Positions 1 to 8,857 of a stretch of 39,167 bases of DNA are shown here, one piece after another (position 1 is the first letter of the stretch; every line of letters begins with the position of its first letter). This DNA comes from Streptomyces cavernae (GTDB lineage Bacteria > Actinomycetota > Actinomycetes > Streptomycetales > Streptomycetaceae). Location of the stretch: assembly GCF_004023625.1 (NCBI RefSeq), contig NZ_RPDJ01000057.1, positions 1 through 39,167 on the forward strand. Reading direction: 5' to 3'. Position numbers and translations under genes: made by a program. The notes beneath the pieces were generated by a model. The model saw nothing but the letters and a program-made list of their open reading frames with translations. It did not search any database and was not told the DNA's origin.

Positions 1-260
1 GACTTCGGTTGCGCCGCCTGTCCGGGCGCCGAGCGCACGTCCGCGTCCCGCGGCCCGGGGGCGGCCTTCTCATCAGTGATGCCGCCGCCGTCCGGAGCCA
101 AGACCGTGCCCACTCGCCTTCGAGCGATCACCCACTCCTGCCATACCAGCTCGGCCGCGGCCAACTCGGCCTGGATGCGATCGGCTTCCTCACGCAACCC
201 GTCGACCCGACGACGAGCAGCGAGCTCGTGCTCTTCCAGCAGTCCGACGACCGACGGCAT
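1..260 (-). CDS. Coiled-coil hypothetical protein, partial (runs off left edge)
   Basis: Minus-strand reading frame open from the ATG at 258-260 to the window edge (about 86 residues visible). It has a good ribosome binding site (GGGAGG, 267-272) six bases upstream. The protein begins MPSVVGLLEEHELAARRRV and continues as a Glu/Arg/Ala-rich helix. I recall similar short proteins recurring in Streptomyces genomes, often near mobile elements, but that is memory and not a search. It starts 109 bases beyond the premature end of sbcC, on the same strand, so its arrival may have removed the 3' half of sbcC. Its function is unknown. Confidence 0.55.
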   Translation of the reverse strand, partial: MPSVVGLLEEHELAARRRVDGLREEADRIQAELAAAELVWQEWVIARRRVGTVLAPDGGGITDEKAAPGPRDADVRSAPGQAAQPK

Positions 261-368
261 CCGCAACCTCCCGGGGAGCGACGACACAACACGCCACCAC
301 TCCCACCGATTCACCGGACCTATGCCTGACCAGCGAAAACACCGCCCTCAGATTCGGAACGACAACAG

Positions 369-1853
369 CTACTGAGCAAGCGCCTTGCCGTCCAACAGCG
401 GCGGGGGAGTGAAGTCGCTGGGGACGGGCTGGGTGCACACCGTGCAGGCGTCCCCGGGCGCCAGACCGGCACCCGCCGCATGGGCCGCCTCCCTGCGCTG
501 CAGTGCTGCGAGGTCGTCCTGGGCTGCTTCCAGAGCGCCGCGCAGTTTCTTCAGCTCGCTCTCCAGGTCGGCGCTGTGGCCGCGCTGTTCCTCCACCGTC
601 TCGAGCGTCGTGCGCTGTGTCTGCAGATGCCCGGCCGCGGCGTTGGCCTCCTGCAGCGCTGCCCGGACGGCCTCCTGGATCTGGTCGGTGTGCGTGCGTG
701 CCTCGCTCACCATGCGCTCGGCCTGGCCGGCGGCCTCGACGAGGGCCGCGGTGCGCTGCTCGTGCTCTTCCAGTTCCTGTCGTGCCTGCGTGTGCTCCTG
801 TTCGTGCTCGTCGTGCTGAAGCTGCTCCTGCTTCAGCCGCTGTTCGACGGCGTCCAGGCCGGCTGCACGCTCCGGCAGGCGGGACAGGACAGCGAACGCG
901 CTGGACAGGGATCGGAGCGTGTTACCGGCCTGTGCGGCCGTATCCAGGGCGCCCTGCGCCGCCTCCAGTTTCGCCGTCAGGTCGCGTCCGGTGGTCTCCT
1001 GTTCTACTGCCTCGGCATCGAGTTCCCTCTTCTTCCGCGCCAGCGCGGCCATCGTGATGCTCGCATCCGCAACAGCGCGCTCACGCAGCAGCCGCGCCGC
1101 TTTGTCCAAGCCAGTCTTGCGGTGCTTGTGCCCGACGGCCCGGCTCTGGGCCGCGCGCAGCGCATCCAGTCGCTCGCGCCGGCGGGCCGCGATACCCCGG
1201 GTGCGTTCCCGGTCCAGCAGCGCCTGGGAAGCGGCAGCATGAGGATCCGGCAGGAGAATCGCGCGGGCCCTGGTTCCCTCGGTGATCTGCGTATTCAGGC
1301 GCTCCAGTCGCACGCCGGCCCGCTTGCGTACACGCTCGAGCTCGTTGATGCCGAAGATGTGCCGCAGGATGTCAGCACGCATGGCCCTGGGGGCCTTGAG
1401 GAGGGCGTCGAACTTCCCCTGGCGCAGCAGGACCGTGCTGACAAAGCCCTCCCAGTCCAGCCCGATGATCCGGGTCACCGCCTGCGTCACCGCGGCCTTG
1501 CCGTCGACCCGCAAGTCGGCGCTGTCTTCGGCCAGGGACTCGAGCACGGCCTGCGGCCCCTTCTTGCCTTCCGCATGCAGGGTGCGGCGCACACTCCACT
1601 CGCGGCCGTTCGCCGAGAACTCGAACGCCACGTCCATGCTGGGGCATCCCTTGCCGATCAGCTCGTAGGCGGCCTTGGGGTCCTTGGACCACGAACACGT
1701 CCCGTACAGGGCGAAGATGATCGCCTCGAGGATGGTGGACTTGCCCACGCCGGTGTTGCCCAGGATGGCGAGCAGGCGCTTGCCGGTGAAGTCGATGCTG
1801 CAGGTGCCGGCGTAGCTGCGCACGCCCGTGAGGGTGAGCCGCAAGGGCTTCAC
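369..1853 (-). pseudogene. sbcC: SbcC/Rad50-like ATPase, truncated after the zinc hook
   Basis: The 494 residues match only the N-terminal half of SbcC, the ATPase partner of SbcD in double-strand-break and hairpin processing. Visible are the N-terminal lobe with Walker A (GNTGVGKST, residues 32-40), a Q-loop region near VLLRQGKF, a long coiled coil and the hook CTVC at residues 470-473. Twenty-one residues later the frame stops at TAG (369-371). Family members usually have about 1000 residues: after the hook they need a returning coiled coil plus the signature motif and Walker B, all absent here. No continuation is seen in any frame to position 1. The start overlaps the end of sbcD by four bases. 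Without its C-terminal lobe it should not form a complete ATPase site by itself; it may be dead or may have been reduced to an SbcD-binding fragment. Confidence 0.8.
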
Positions 1854-3094
1854 GACGCCTCCTTCCAGGGATTTTCCAGCGCGGCGCGCAGCTGTTCCTC
1901 GGCCGGGACCGGGGTCAGCGTCTCGTCGTCGAGTTCGTTGAGCAGGTGGAGGAATGCGGTGACGGTCGACTCCGCGGCATCTGCGTCCACTCCCTCACTT
2001 GCCAGGTAGGCCCGGAACGCGTCGGGGAGTTCCGGCTCATCGCCCAGGTCACCGTCCAGGACAGCGCCGGCGGCCGCTTCCCGCGCCGGGGCCGCGTTGA
2101 TGAGGATCGCGTTCGGGACGATCGCGGCGATCTTCTGGCTGAGGAGCCCGTCGGGCTCCTCGCCGGTGATCACCGGTTTGAGGAAGGTCCCGTCGTACTG
2201 GTCGGCCGCGGCCTTCAGCTCCTCGAGGGTTCCGGTGAAGTGGGTCAGCCGCCGGCCGCTGGAGAGCCGGCGCGGCAGCACCCGCACCGGCCGCCCCGGG
2301 TCGGCGTCGACGATCACGACGCTCTTGGTCTCGTCGGCTTCACCGAAGTCCATGGCAAGCGGACTGCCCGCGTAGCGGGCGGCGAACTTCAGGCCCTCGA
2401 TGGCCTGCGGACGGTGGATGTGTCCGAGAGCGGCGTACGACACCACCGGGAGATCTTCGGGAGGGGTCTCGAAGGCCTCGTCCACGGCCCGTTCGCTCGG
2501 GGAGGTCCTGGCGCCTTTGACGAACACGTGGGCCGTGAACAGCAGGATGTCCCGGTCGGGGTCGTCCCCCTCGTGCAAGGCCTCCGTCAGTTCCCTCTGC
2601 AGGCCGCGCATCGCCTCGGCGTAGTCGGCATACGACGTGCCGGAGGTGGAATCGCGCCGCCAGAACCGGTTCGGGTGCACAAAGGGCAGGACAGCCAGCC
2701 GGATGCGCTGCTCACCGCCGCAGGCCTCGAAGGTCATCACGCCCCCGTCGTGTGCCGGGCGGAGCCGGTCGACGAAGAACAGGCCCCGGCCGCAGGAGGG
2801 ACCGCTCATGAAGTGGAAGAACTCCAAGTAGTCGGGGGAGTCGTGGTTGCCGGCCACGACCACGGTGGGGGCGATGGCGGCGAGTTCGCGCAGGGCGCGC
2901 ATGGCGCGGAACATGTCCCGGACGGTGGGACGGGAGGAGTGGAACAGATCACCGCTGTGGACGATCAGGTCCGGCTTGCTCTCCTGGGCGATGGCCACGA
3001 TCTCGGCCAGGACGGCGTCGAAGTCCTCGTCGCGTGGATGCCCGTGCAGGATGTGGCCTAAATGCCAGTCGGAGGTGTGGAGCAGTCTGCTCAT
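1850..3094 (-). CDS. sbcD: SbcD/Mre11-like DNA exonuclease
   Basis: A 414-residue calcineurin-like phosphoesterase, the nuclease of the SbcCD complex, which opens hairpins and processes blocked DNA ends using manganese. Motifs: DWH near residues 9-11, SGDLFH around 47-52, GNHDSP around 82-87, then TAHVFVKG and LGHIHRP further on, the usual Mre11 metal-ligand series. The C-terminal part is the acidic, helical SbcC-contact region. It overlaps the truncated sbcC by four bases (translational coupling). Its 5' end lies 125 bases from the divergent coiled-coil gene. The nuclease looks intact although its ATPase partner is broken, so it may act alone, pair with an SbcC encoded elsewhere, or be decaying. 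Confidence 0.85.
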   Translation of the reverse strand: MSRLLHTSDWHLGHILHGHPRDEDFDAVLAEIVAIAQESKPDLIVHSGDLFHSSRPTVRDMFRAMRALRELAAIAPTVVVAGNHDSPDYLEFFHFMSGPSCGRGLFFVDRLRPAHDGGVMTFEACGGEQRIRLAVLPFVHPNRFWRRDSTSGTSYADYAEAMRGLQRELTEALHEGDDPDRDILLFTAHVFVKGARTSPSERAVDEAFETPPEDLPVVSYAALGHIHRPQAIEGLKFAARYAGSPLAMDFGEADETKSVVIVDADPGRPVRVLPRRLSSGRRLTHFTGTLEELKAAADQYDGTFLKPVITGEEPDGLLSQKIAAIVPNAILINAAPAREAAAGAVLDGDLGDEPELPDAFRAYLASEGVDADAAESTVTAFLHLLNELDDETLTPVPAEEQLRAALENPWKEAS

Positions 3095-3173
3095 GCCTTC
3101 ATGCGCCCTTCTGGAAGCGAGGCGTAGGGGGGCACCGGTGGTGCCTTATGAGCCCGGGACTGTACACCAAAAT

Positions 3174-3226
3174 AACTGGAGCAAAACTGGGCGTCCCGAG
3201 TGACTGCTAGCATCCGGGCATGGACG
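3174..3226 (+). promoter_or_regulatory. Leaderless promoter with ACTGG direct repeats, copy 1
   Basis: An extended -10 (TGCTAGCAT, 3205-3213) ends seven bases before the ATG at 3220, so transcription should begin at or next to the start codon; no Shine-Dalgarno is present. Upstream, AACTGG occurs at 3174-3179 and again at 3185-3190, one helical turn apart, in the place of a -35 box. The same arrangement is repeated 306 bp downstream, which supports function. Confidence 0.45.
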
Positions 3227-3516
3227 AGCATCTGATCGCTCTCGAGAAGCGCATGCAACAGCTGCAGGAGGCGGTCCGGCAGGCGCTCACGCAACACGAC
3301 ACTTTCCAAGTACGCCTTCTAGGTGCGGAATTGACACGCACTCAACATGCCTGGGATGTTCTGTGCGGGCTCAGTGGCGCCCCGGACGCGGTCCGGCCGG
3401 AGCCCGCGCCGACGGTCACCGAACCCCACCGGGACGCACCCTACGTGACCGGCTCGCCCACGTGCTGCTCTTCGCAAATACCTGGAGTAAAACTGGAAAC
3501 CCCGAGTGACTGCTAG
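3220..3516 (+). pseudogene. Truncated duplicate of the coiled-coil gene
   Basis: The first roughly 60 residues match the start of the next gene nearly residue for residue (both begin MDEH, then the LEKRMQQLQEA helix), followed by a shortened Pro/Glu linker and an unrelated 25-residue tail. The copy lies exactly 306 bases (102 codons) before the full gene, in the same frame, and its stop codon (TAG, 3514-3516) is the TAG of the -10 element of the second promoter. So a 5' segment including its promoter was duplicated in tandem. It could make a 98-residue coiled-coil fragment able to interact with the full-length protein, or it could be a by-product. No function is known. Confidence 0.7.
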
Positions 3517-3532
3517 CATGCGGGCATGGACG
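3481..3532 (+). promoter_or_regulatory. Leaderless promoter, copy 2, for the four-gene operon
   Basis: Same layout as the copy 306 bp upstream: CTGG repeats at 3482-3485 and 3493-3496, extended -10 TGCTAGCAT at 3511-3519, ATG at 3526 seven bases after it, and no ribosome binding site. Most positions of the block are conserved between the two copies. Confidence 0.45.
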
Positions 3533-4365
3533 AGCATCTGGTCGCACTCGAGAAGCGCATGCAACAGCTGCAAGAGGCGCTCCGGCAGGCGCTCACACAA
3601 CACGACAGCGCCCAAGTGAACGTCCTGGGCGAGGAGCTGACACGCACCCGGCACGCCTGGAACGTGCTGTGCGGGCTCAGCGATGTCCCGGACACGGCCC
3701 AGCCGGAGGTCCAGCCAGAGGCCCGGCCGGAGCCCGCGCTGGCAGTCGTCGAGCCGAACCAGGGCGTGCCCGTACGCGACCAGGTCCACCAGGCGCTCGC
3801 CCTCCTCACCGTCCCCGCCTCGCCCAAACTGCTCAGCCAGGTCCACGAGGCGTTCTTCTCCAGCCCGCTGAACACGGCACGCATGACCACCCTGCGCCGC
3901 GACGAGGAACGCTCCTTCCGCTCCGCCCCCTATGGCCGCGCCTACTACATCTGCCCCGCGCTGACCTCCGACCTGCTCTCACCGGCCCGCGCGCTGCTCG
4001 CCCTGAGCACCTGGCCACTGGAGCAGCGCCTGGTGGGACCGCTCACCCAGCGCGTCCACTTCCTCACCTCGGCCCTGCGTCTCGCGGACGCCGCCGAACA
4101 CCTCGCCGGCGAGGCCGGGATGCCGCAGCCCGTCCAGCAACTCCTGCTGCACTACAGCCGCAACATCCACGGCGACACCCCCCGGGGCCCGCTCGACCTG
4201 GACGCGCTGCGCCGGGCCGCCGCAGCGGAACTGGAGATCCACGCCGACAACGACGCCGACACCCGCGCCGAAGCGGCCCAGCGCGCACGTCAGCAACTCG
4301 GCGACGCGGAGCAGATCTTCGGCAATATCCTGCGCAACACCGCCCGCATGCACCGTACTTCGTAA
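3526..4365 (+). CDS. Coiled-coil protein, first gene of nuclease-helicase operon
   Basis: A 279-residue protein I do not recognise. Residues 1-45 form a charged amphipathic helix (LEKRMQQLQEALRQAL), likely a coiled coil. Residues 60-80 are a Pro/Glu-rich linker with PEVQPEARPEP. Residues 85-279 are predominantly helical, with a conserved-looking GRAYYICPAL segment. There is no signal peptide, membrane segment or catalytic motif. The leaderless ATG is fixed by the duplicated promoter. The nuclease gene follows after 50 bases, and the next three genes overlap, so all four are probably co-transcribed. By position it could be a sensor, regulator or scaffold for the nuclease-helicase pair. The duplicated N-terminal coiled coil just upstream may oligomerise with it. 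Confidence 0.7.
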   Translation: MDEHLVALEKRMQQLQEALRQALTQHDSAQVNVLGEELTRTRHAWNVLCGLSDVPDTAQPEVQPEARPEPALAVVEPNQGVPVRDQVHQALALLTVPASPKLLSQVHEAFFSSPLNTARMTTLRRDEERSFRSAPYGRAYYICPALTSDLLSPARALLALSTWPLEQRLVGPLTQRVHFLTSALRLADAAEHLAGEAGMPQPVQQLLLHYSRNIHGDTPRGPLDLDALRRAAAAELEIHADNDADTRAEAAQRARQQLGDAEQIFGNILRNTARMHRTS

Positions 4366-4415
4366 ACCCACCCCTGCAACCAGCACGGCTGTGCCCTGTC
4401 CCGCCAAGGAAAACA

Positions 4416-5558
4416 GTGAGCTCGCTCGACGCACGACTGGGCGTATTACGCGGAACCACCCCGCCCATCCCGCACAACGCACGCACCCTGGCCGCACTGA
4501 CCGCCAACCCGAGCTGCGACCGCCGCTCCCTGCTGGACGCGGCCGGCATCGACAAAGACGCCCTCGCCGCCCATCTGGACCTCCCGCGGCCGCTGAGAAA
4601 ATCCCAGCTCGCCCTCGACTACGGCATCGCCTTCGAACGCAAGGTCACCGCCCAGGCCGGAGCCCCCCTGGTGCCGCTGCTCCGCCAAGCCCTGGGCCTG
4701 ACCCTGCCCGAGGTGTCCTACGAGGACGTCAACAGCGTCGGCAGCGATGACGACAAGTCTTCCCCGCAGCTACGCCACGCCCGCACCCGCTCCCTCATCC
4801 TCAGCGCAGCACACCGCAGGTCGGACCCTCGCACCCTGCTCGACCACCCCGTACTGCGTCTGACCGTCGCCGGCCACCAGGCCTACCTCGAGCCCGACGT
4901 CCTCGCCTTCCAGCGCGACGGCGTCTTCCACGTCGTCGAGATCAAATCCTTCCCCGTCATCCACGGACAGCCCGACCCCATCAAGGCCACCGCAGCGCTG
5001 ACCCAGGCCGCCGCCTACGTCCTGGCCCTGCGGGAACTCCTCGCCGACGACGGCCTCCCACCAGACCGCGTCTCCGACACCGTGATCCTGGTCAACCCGC
5101 GCAACTTCACCCGCCACCCCACCGCCACGCCCTTCAGCGCCCACAAGCAGATCAAGAACCTGAGCCGCCACCTCGGCAGACTCAGGCGCCTGCCCGAACT
5201 GCTGGACAAGCTTCCCCCAGCCACCACCTTCGACCTGGCGCCCGGCCCCGACCAGAAACCGACCCGGCCCCGCAATGAACTCGTTGCCGCACTCGCCACC
5301 GTGCGGCCGCACTACACCCCCGGCTGCCGCCACCACTGCGACCTGGCCTTCCACTGCCGCACCGAGGCCCGCAACCAGGGCAGGACCGCCGCCCTGGGCA
5401 CCGCAGTCCGCGACGACCTCGCGGGAATCGACACCATCGCCACAGCCCTGGACCTCACCGACGGACGCATGCACCCCTCACGGGACAAGCAAGACATCAC
5501 CCAGGCCCTGCGCCACGCACAGCGCATCCACGCAGACCTCCAGCAGGACACCGCATGA
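4416..5558 (+). CDS. Cas4/AddB-like Fe-S PD-(D/E)XK nuclease
   Basis: 380 residues from GTG 4416, chosen because AAGGA (4406-4410) lies five bases before it; longer in-frame readings run into the previous gene. The nuclease core reads LEPDVL (E159, D161), then VVEIKSF (E175, K177): the D...ExK metal-binding pattern. Four cysteines flank the core as in Fe-S cluster nucleases (Cas4, AddB, Dna2): C34 in NPSCDRR, then C304, C308 and C314 in the CRHHCDLAFHC segment. Such enzymes degrade single-stranded DNA ends. Its stop overlaps the next start by ATGA. Together with the SF1 helicase two genes on, it resembles Dna2 divided into two chains. No cas1, cas2 or CRISPR array is present, so a CRISPR adaptation role is unlikely. 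Confidence 0.75.
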   Translation: MSSLDARLGVLRGTTPPIPHNARTLAALTANPSCDRRSLLDAAGIDKDALAAHLDLPRPLRKSQLALDYGIAFERKVTAQAGAPLVPLLRQALGLTLPEVSYEDVNSVGSDDDKSSPQLRHARTRSLILSAAHRRSDPRTLLDHPVLRLTVAGHQAYLEPDVLAFQRDGVFHVVEIKSFPVIHGQPDPIKATAALTQAAAYVLALRELLADDGLPPDRVSDTVILVNPRNFTRHPTATPFSAHKQIKNLSRHLGRLRRLPELLDKLPPATTFDLAPGPDQKPTRPRNELVAALATVRPHYTPGCRHHCDLAFHCRTEARNQGRTAALGTAVRDDLAGIDTIATALDLTDGRMHPSRDKQDITQALRHAQRIHADLQQDTA

Positions 5559-7054
5559 TCCAGCTCACCTCACTCCTGCGGATGCGCGCCGCCCACACCG
5601 GCAACGTCCAACGTGCCAGCCAGCTGCGCCACCTCCACCTCAGCGACCAGCCGCTGATGCTGCTGGCGCTGAAGCAAACCGGCCCCGCCGCACGACCGCT
5701 GGCCGTCATGCTGGGCACCGACCCGCACCGCCCCCGACTCCTGCTCGCGCCGCCGTCAGGCAGCACCGCCCCCATGCTCTCCGCCCTGGCAGACGCCGTC
5801 ACCGCCTACATCGACGCCTGCCAGCGGCACCGCGAGCACCTGCCCGCCACCTCCAACAAGCCGGCACGCTGGCGCTACACCGACGCCCCCCAGATCCTCG
5901 TGCCCAACCCCCAGACCGTGCAGCACCTGAAAGACCTCGGAGACGACCTGAGGTTCCGCAGCGTCGACGAGAGTCCCGGCTCCCGGGCCGTCCAGCGCCT
6001 GGGACACTGGCTCACCTATCTCACCGACCGCGCCGATCTCCCCGGCTCAGCCGCCCTCATCCCCATGACCAGCTTCCTCGGCATGCACTGGGTCAGCGGC
6101 CAAAGCCCCCAGGAGGACGAGGACCTGGCCACCCTGCTGGCCTGGATCGACCCGCCCCGCCACGCAGCCTCGGGACGCGACGCCGCACACACGGCAGAAG
6201 ACCCGGCCACCCACCGCCCGGCGGGACCAGCCACCGACGCCGCCTTCGACAACGACCACCTGGCGCCCCTGTTCGACGCCTACGCCCGCGCCCGGCGCCG
6301 GGCCCTGGGTCTGGAGCAGACCCGCACCCTGCAAGAACTCGACCGCCTGCTGGCCACCTACCTGCAGCCCACCTGGGATTTGATGTGGCAGGCCTACACG
6401 CTCCTGCAAGCCCTCCCCGAAGCCAAGGGCACCGCACGCCGCTGGGACCACGAACGCACCGCATTCACCGACGAATGCACCTACCTGACCCAGGACGGAC
6501 GCCCCCGGCCGGCCCGCGACAACGCCGTCGCCGCCGCCGTCCGCCTGGCCTGCATGGAACACGCAGCCGCCGCCTTCGCCGCCGGACGCACCGCCGGCGA
6601 CCCCTTCGTACGGGCAGAACTGCGTACCACCGGCAAAGCCTTCGGCGGCCCTGTCACCACCATCGACCCGGAGCACACCCTGCACGGACCCAGCGGGCGA
6701 ACCCAATGGCGGCCCCGGCTCACCGTGTTCACTTCGGACCCCGTGCTCATGGAACCCGGCCAGCTCCTGGCCTGCCATACCCACCCCAGCGCCCGATACA
6801 AGATCTGCGAGGTCACTCCGGGCGACGGCGACACCCTCGTCGGACTCGAGATCACCGCCGGCATGGGCACCATGGACCGCCCCAACCACGCCGTCCTGCC
6901 CGACGCCGGAGCCTTCCTCGTGTTCACCATCGCACCCGCCCCCTACCGGATGCCGGAATTCCCCGCACGAGACCAGACACCCTGGACCCACGGCGGGCCT
7001 CCTGCCGGCCAGCCGTACCACAGCGACGAGGACGAGGGCGAGGAAGAACAGTGA
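5555..7054 (+). CDS. Unknown 499-residue protein between nuclease and helicase genes
   Basis: I do not recognise this protein. It overlaps its neighbours by four bases on both sides (ATGA at 5555 and GTGA at 7051), so it should be made in step with the nuclease and helicase. Visible features: an N-terminal mixed region (residues 1-180), a helical middle with YARARRRALGLEQTRTLQEL (about 245-265), a C-terminal part that looks beta-rich (residues 380-475, with CHTHP and CEVTPGDGD) and a strongly acidic end (DEDEGEEEQ, 491-499). The acidic tail could mimic DNA or contact a basic partner. No Walker motif, nuclease motif or membrane segment is evident. Its position suggests a structural or DNA-binding subunit of a nuclease-helicase complex. 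Confidence 0.65.
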   Translation: MIQLTSLLRMRAAHTGNVQRASQLRHLHLSDQPLMLLALKQTGPAARPLAVMLGTDPHRPRLLLAPPSGSTAPMLSALADAVTAYIDACQRHREHLPATSNKPARWRYTDAPQILVPNPQTVQHLKDLGDDLRFRSVDESPGSRAVQRLGHWLTYLTDRADLPGSAALIPMTSFLGMHWVSGQSPQEDEDLATLLAWIDPPRHAASGRDAAHTAEDPATHRPAGPATDAAFDNDHLAPLFDAYARARRRALGLEQTRTLQELDRLLATYLQPTWDLMWQAYTLLQALPEAKGTARRWDHERTAFTDECTYLTQDGRPRPARDNAVAAAVRLACMEHAAAAFAAGRTAGDPFVRAELRTTGKAFGGPVTTIDPEHTLHGPSGRTQWRPRLTVFTSDPVLMEPGQLLACHTHPSARYKICEVTPGDGDTLVGLEITAGMGTMDRPNHAVLPDAGAFLVFTIAPAPYRMPEFPARDQTPWTHGGPPAGQPYHSDEDEGEEEQ

Positions 7055-8415
7055 CACCGCCCCACCGGCCATCGCCGCAGCAGCAGATGGACCAGGCCGC
7101 CCGCGCCATCCTGGAGCAACTGCCCACGCTCACCCACCGTGGACTCGTCGTGGACTCCCCGCCCGGCGCCGGAAAATCCACCCTGGTCGCCCGAGCCGCC
7201 GATGCCCTCGCCCGATCCAGCACTCCCTGCGCCGTCATCGCCCAGACCAACAGCCAGGTCGACCACCTCGTGCGGCGATTCGCCCGGCGCCACCCGCACC
7301 TGAAAACCGCCCGGCTCACCGCGACGGATTACACAGTCCCGCACGACCTGCAGGCACATCCCGGCCTCCGGATCGGCACCCGCATCGAAGCCCTCGAAAA
7401 GAGGGCCGACGTCATCGTGGGAACCGCCAGGAAATGGGCCACGGTCACCGACCGCCGATGGCCATGGGCGATCATCGACGAGGCCTACCAGATGCGCTCC
7501 GACACGCTTTTGTGGACCGCCGGCCTCTTCGACCGGGTCCTCTTCGTCGGAGACCCCGGCCAACTCGACCCCTTCTCCGAGGCCAAAACCGACCGCTTCC
7601 GAGGCCTGTCCCACGACCCCATGAACAGCGCGGTCGCCGTCCTGCTCGCCAACAACCGCGACCTGCCCGTCCACTCCCTGCCCGTGTCCTGGCGCCTGCC
7701 GCCCTCAGCCGTCCCCCCGATCAGCAACGCCTTCTACCCCTCCACGCCCTTCCACGCCGGAAGCCGTGAAGCCGACCGCGCCCTCACGTTCTCCCCTCTC
7801 GACATCCGCACCCCCACCGACGAGGTCATCGAACACGCCGCCCGAACCGGATGGGCACTGTTCGAACTACCAGCCCGTATCACCGGCCAGCGCGACGCCG
7901 AAGCCGTCCAGGCCGTCCTCGGCATCGCCGAGCGGCTGCTGGCCCGTCAGGCCGTCACTGCCTGCGAGGAAGACCCCGAAGGCCACGTCCTGATGCCGGG
8001 GGACATCGCCATCGGCACTGCCCACCGCAGCCAGGTCCACGACATCCGCGCGCTCCTGACCTGTCACTACCCCCGACTCCACGGCATCACCGTCGACACC
8101 GCCAACCGACTCCAAGGCTGCGAATTCCGCGTCACCATCGTCCTGCACCCCCTCTCCGGCCGCGGCGACGCCTCCGCCTTCCACCTGGAAGCCGGCCGCC
8201 TGTGCGTCCTCACCTCACGCCACCGCCACGCCTGCATCGTCGTGGCACGCGCCGGCATCGCCGAACTCCTCGACGCCCACCCCTCCAACGACCCCGCATA
8301 CCCCGGAGCCGCCTCCAAGGTTGCCGACGGCTGGGAGGCCAACCACGCAGTCCTCGCCCACCTGGCCGAGCACACCGTCCACGCCCGGGCACGGCCCGGC
8401 CGCCGACGCGGATGA
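7051..8415 (+). CDS. SF1 DNA helicase (Upf1/Dna2-type motifs)
   Basis: 454 residues from GTG 7051, which overlaps the previous stop and has an AGGAAG ribosome binding site just upstream. All main SF1 motifs are seen: Walker A SPPGAGKST (36-44), Walker B IIDEAYQ (141-147), motif III VGDPGQLDP (166-174), motif IV SWRLP (213-217), motif V TVDTANRLQGCE (347-358) and motif VI LTSRHRHACIVV (387-398). The chain is compact, with no obvious accessory 1B/2B insertions. It probably translocates on single-stranded DNA and feeds or remodels substrate for the Fe-S nuclease encoded two genes earlier. Last gene of the operon. It could alternatively act on RNA-containing hybrids, as Upf1 relatives do. Confidence 0.8.
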   Translation: MTPPHRPSPQQQMDQAARAILEQLPTLTHRGLVVDSPPGAGKSTLVARAADALARSSTPCAVIAQTNSQVDHLVRRFARRHPHLKTARLTATDYTVPHDLQAHPGLRIGTRIEALEKRADVIVGTARKWATVTDRRWPWAIIDEAYQMRSDTLLWTAGLFDRVLFVGDPGQLDPFSEAKTDRFRGLSHDPMNSAVAVLLANNRDLPVHSLPVSWRLPPSAVPPISNAFYPSTPFHAGSREADRALTFSPLDIRTPTDEVIEHAARTGWALFELPARITGQRDAEAVQAVLGIAERLLARQAVTACEEDPEGHVLMPGDIAIGTAHRSQVHDIRALLTCHYPRLHGITVDTANRLQGCEFRVTIVLHPLSGRGDASAFHLEAGRLCVLTSRHRHACIVVARAGIAELLDAHPSNDPAYPGAASKVADGWEANHAVLAHLAEHTVHARARPGRRRG

Positions 8416-8458
8416 GCGGCTCGTGGCCCGCCCCTGCAACGCGCGCATCGGCCTGCCC

Positions 8459-8857
8459 TCACCCGCGGTCGCGCACCACACCACAAACGATCATGATGCG
8501 ATGTGCCGACCACGCGCTATGGCAGGTGCCGCATACGGTCTTGCGCCATCCCCCTGGCCAGTCGTCGCGGGTGCGGATACAACCGGGTGTGCCGCAGAAC
8601 TCACAGGTGCGCTCCGCCTCCTCCTCGGCCGGGGCGATCAGGCTCCTTAGGGTGTCGCCGCTGCCCGGCGGCCCTTCCACGTAGACGCGCAGACCGCCGA
8701 GTTTCTCCTTGAGATCGAGGAGACGGTAGCCGGGAAAGGCCGCGCGGATCTGTTCATGCAGACGCTCCAGCAAATGTCGCCAGCCCGGCCCCACTGCGTG
8801 GATCCGCGCGGGGATCTGTACTGGGCGCGCATCAGGGGCAGCGGGGTCGTCAGCCAT
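8459..8857 (-). CDS. Small zinc-ribbon hypothetical protein
   Basis: 132 residues from the ATG at 8855-8857 (MADDPAAPDARPV), preferred over in-frame starts up to 8932 because a GAGG-like site precedes it and the upstream codons look non-coding. The middle carries DLKEKLGGLRVYVEG, and the end has two cysteine pairs (CEFCGTPGC and CGTCH), a probable zinc-binding knuckle. I recall relatives with a KEKFGGLR-type motif and the same cysteines in many bacteria and phages, without a known function. It is convergent with the helicase gene and divergent from the Mrr-like gene, so probably an independent unit. Confidence 0.65.
   Translation of the reverse strand: MADDPAAPDARPVQIPARIHAVGPGWRHLLERLHEQIRAAFPGYRLLDLKEKLGGLRVYVEGPPGSGDTLRSLIAPAEEEAERTCEFCGTPGCIRTRDDWPGGWRKTVCGTCHSAWSAHRIMIVCGVVRDRG

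Noticed and set aside
480..2009. Long plus-strand frame over sbcC and sbcD
   Set aside because: It lies antisense to clear SbcC/SbcD motifs and carries no recognisable domain of its own.
4416..5558. Cas4 of a CRISPR adaptation module
   Set aside because: No cas1, cas2, effector gene or array is nearby; the neighbouring helicase suggests an AddB/Dna2-like role.
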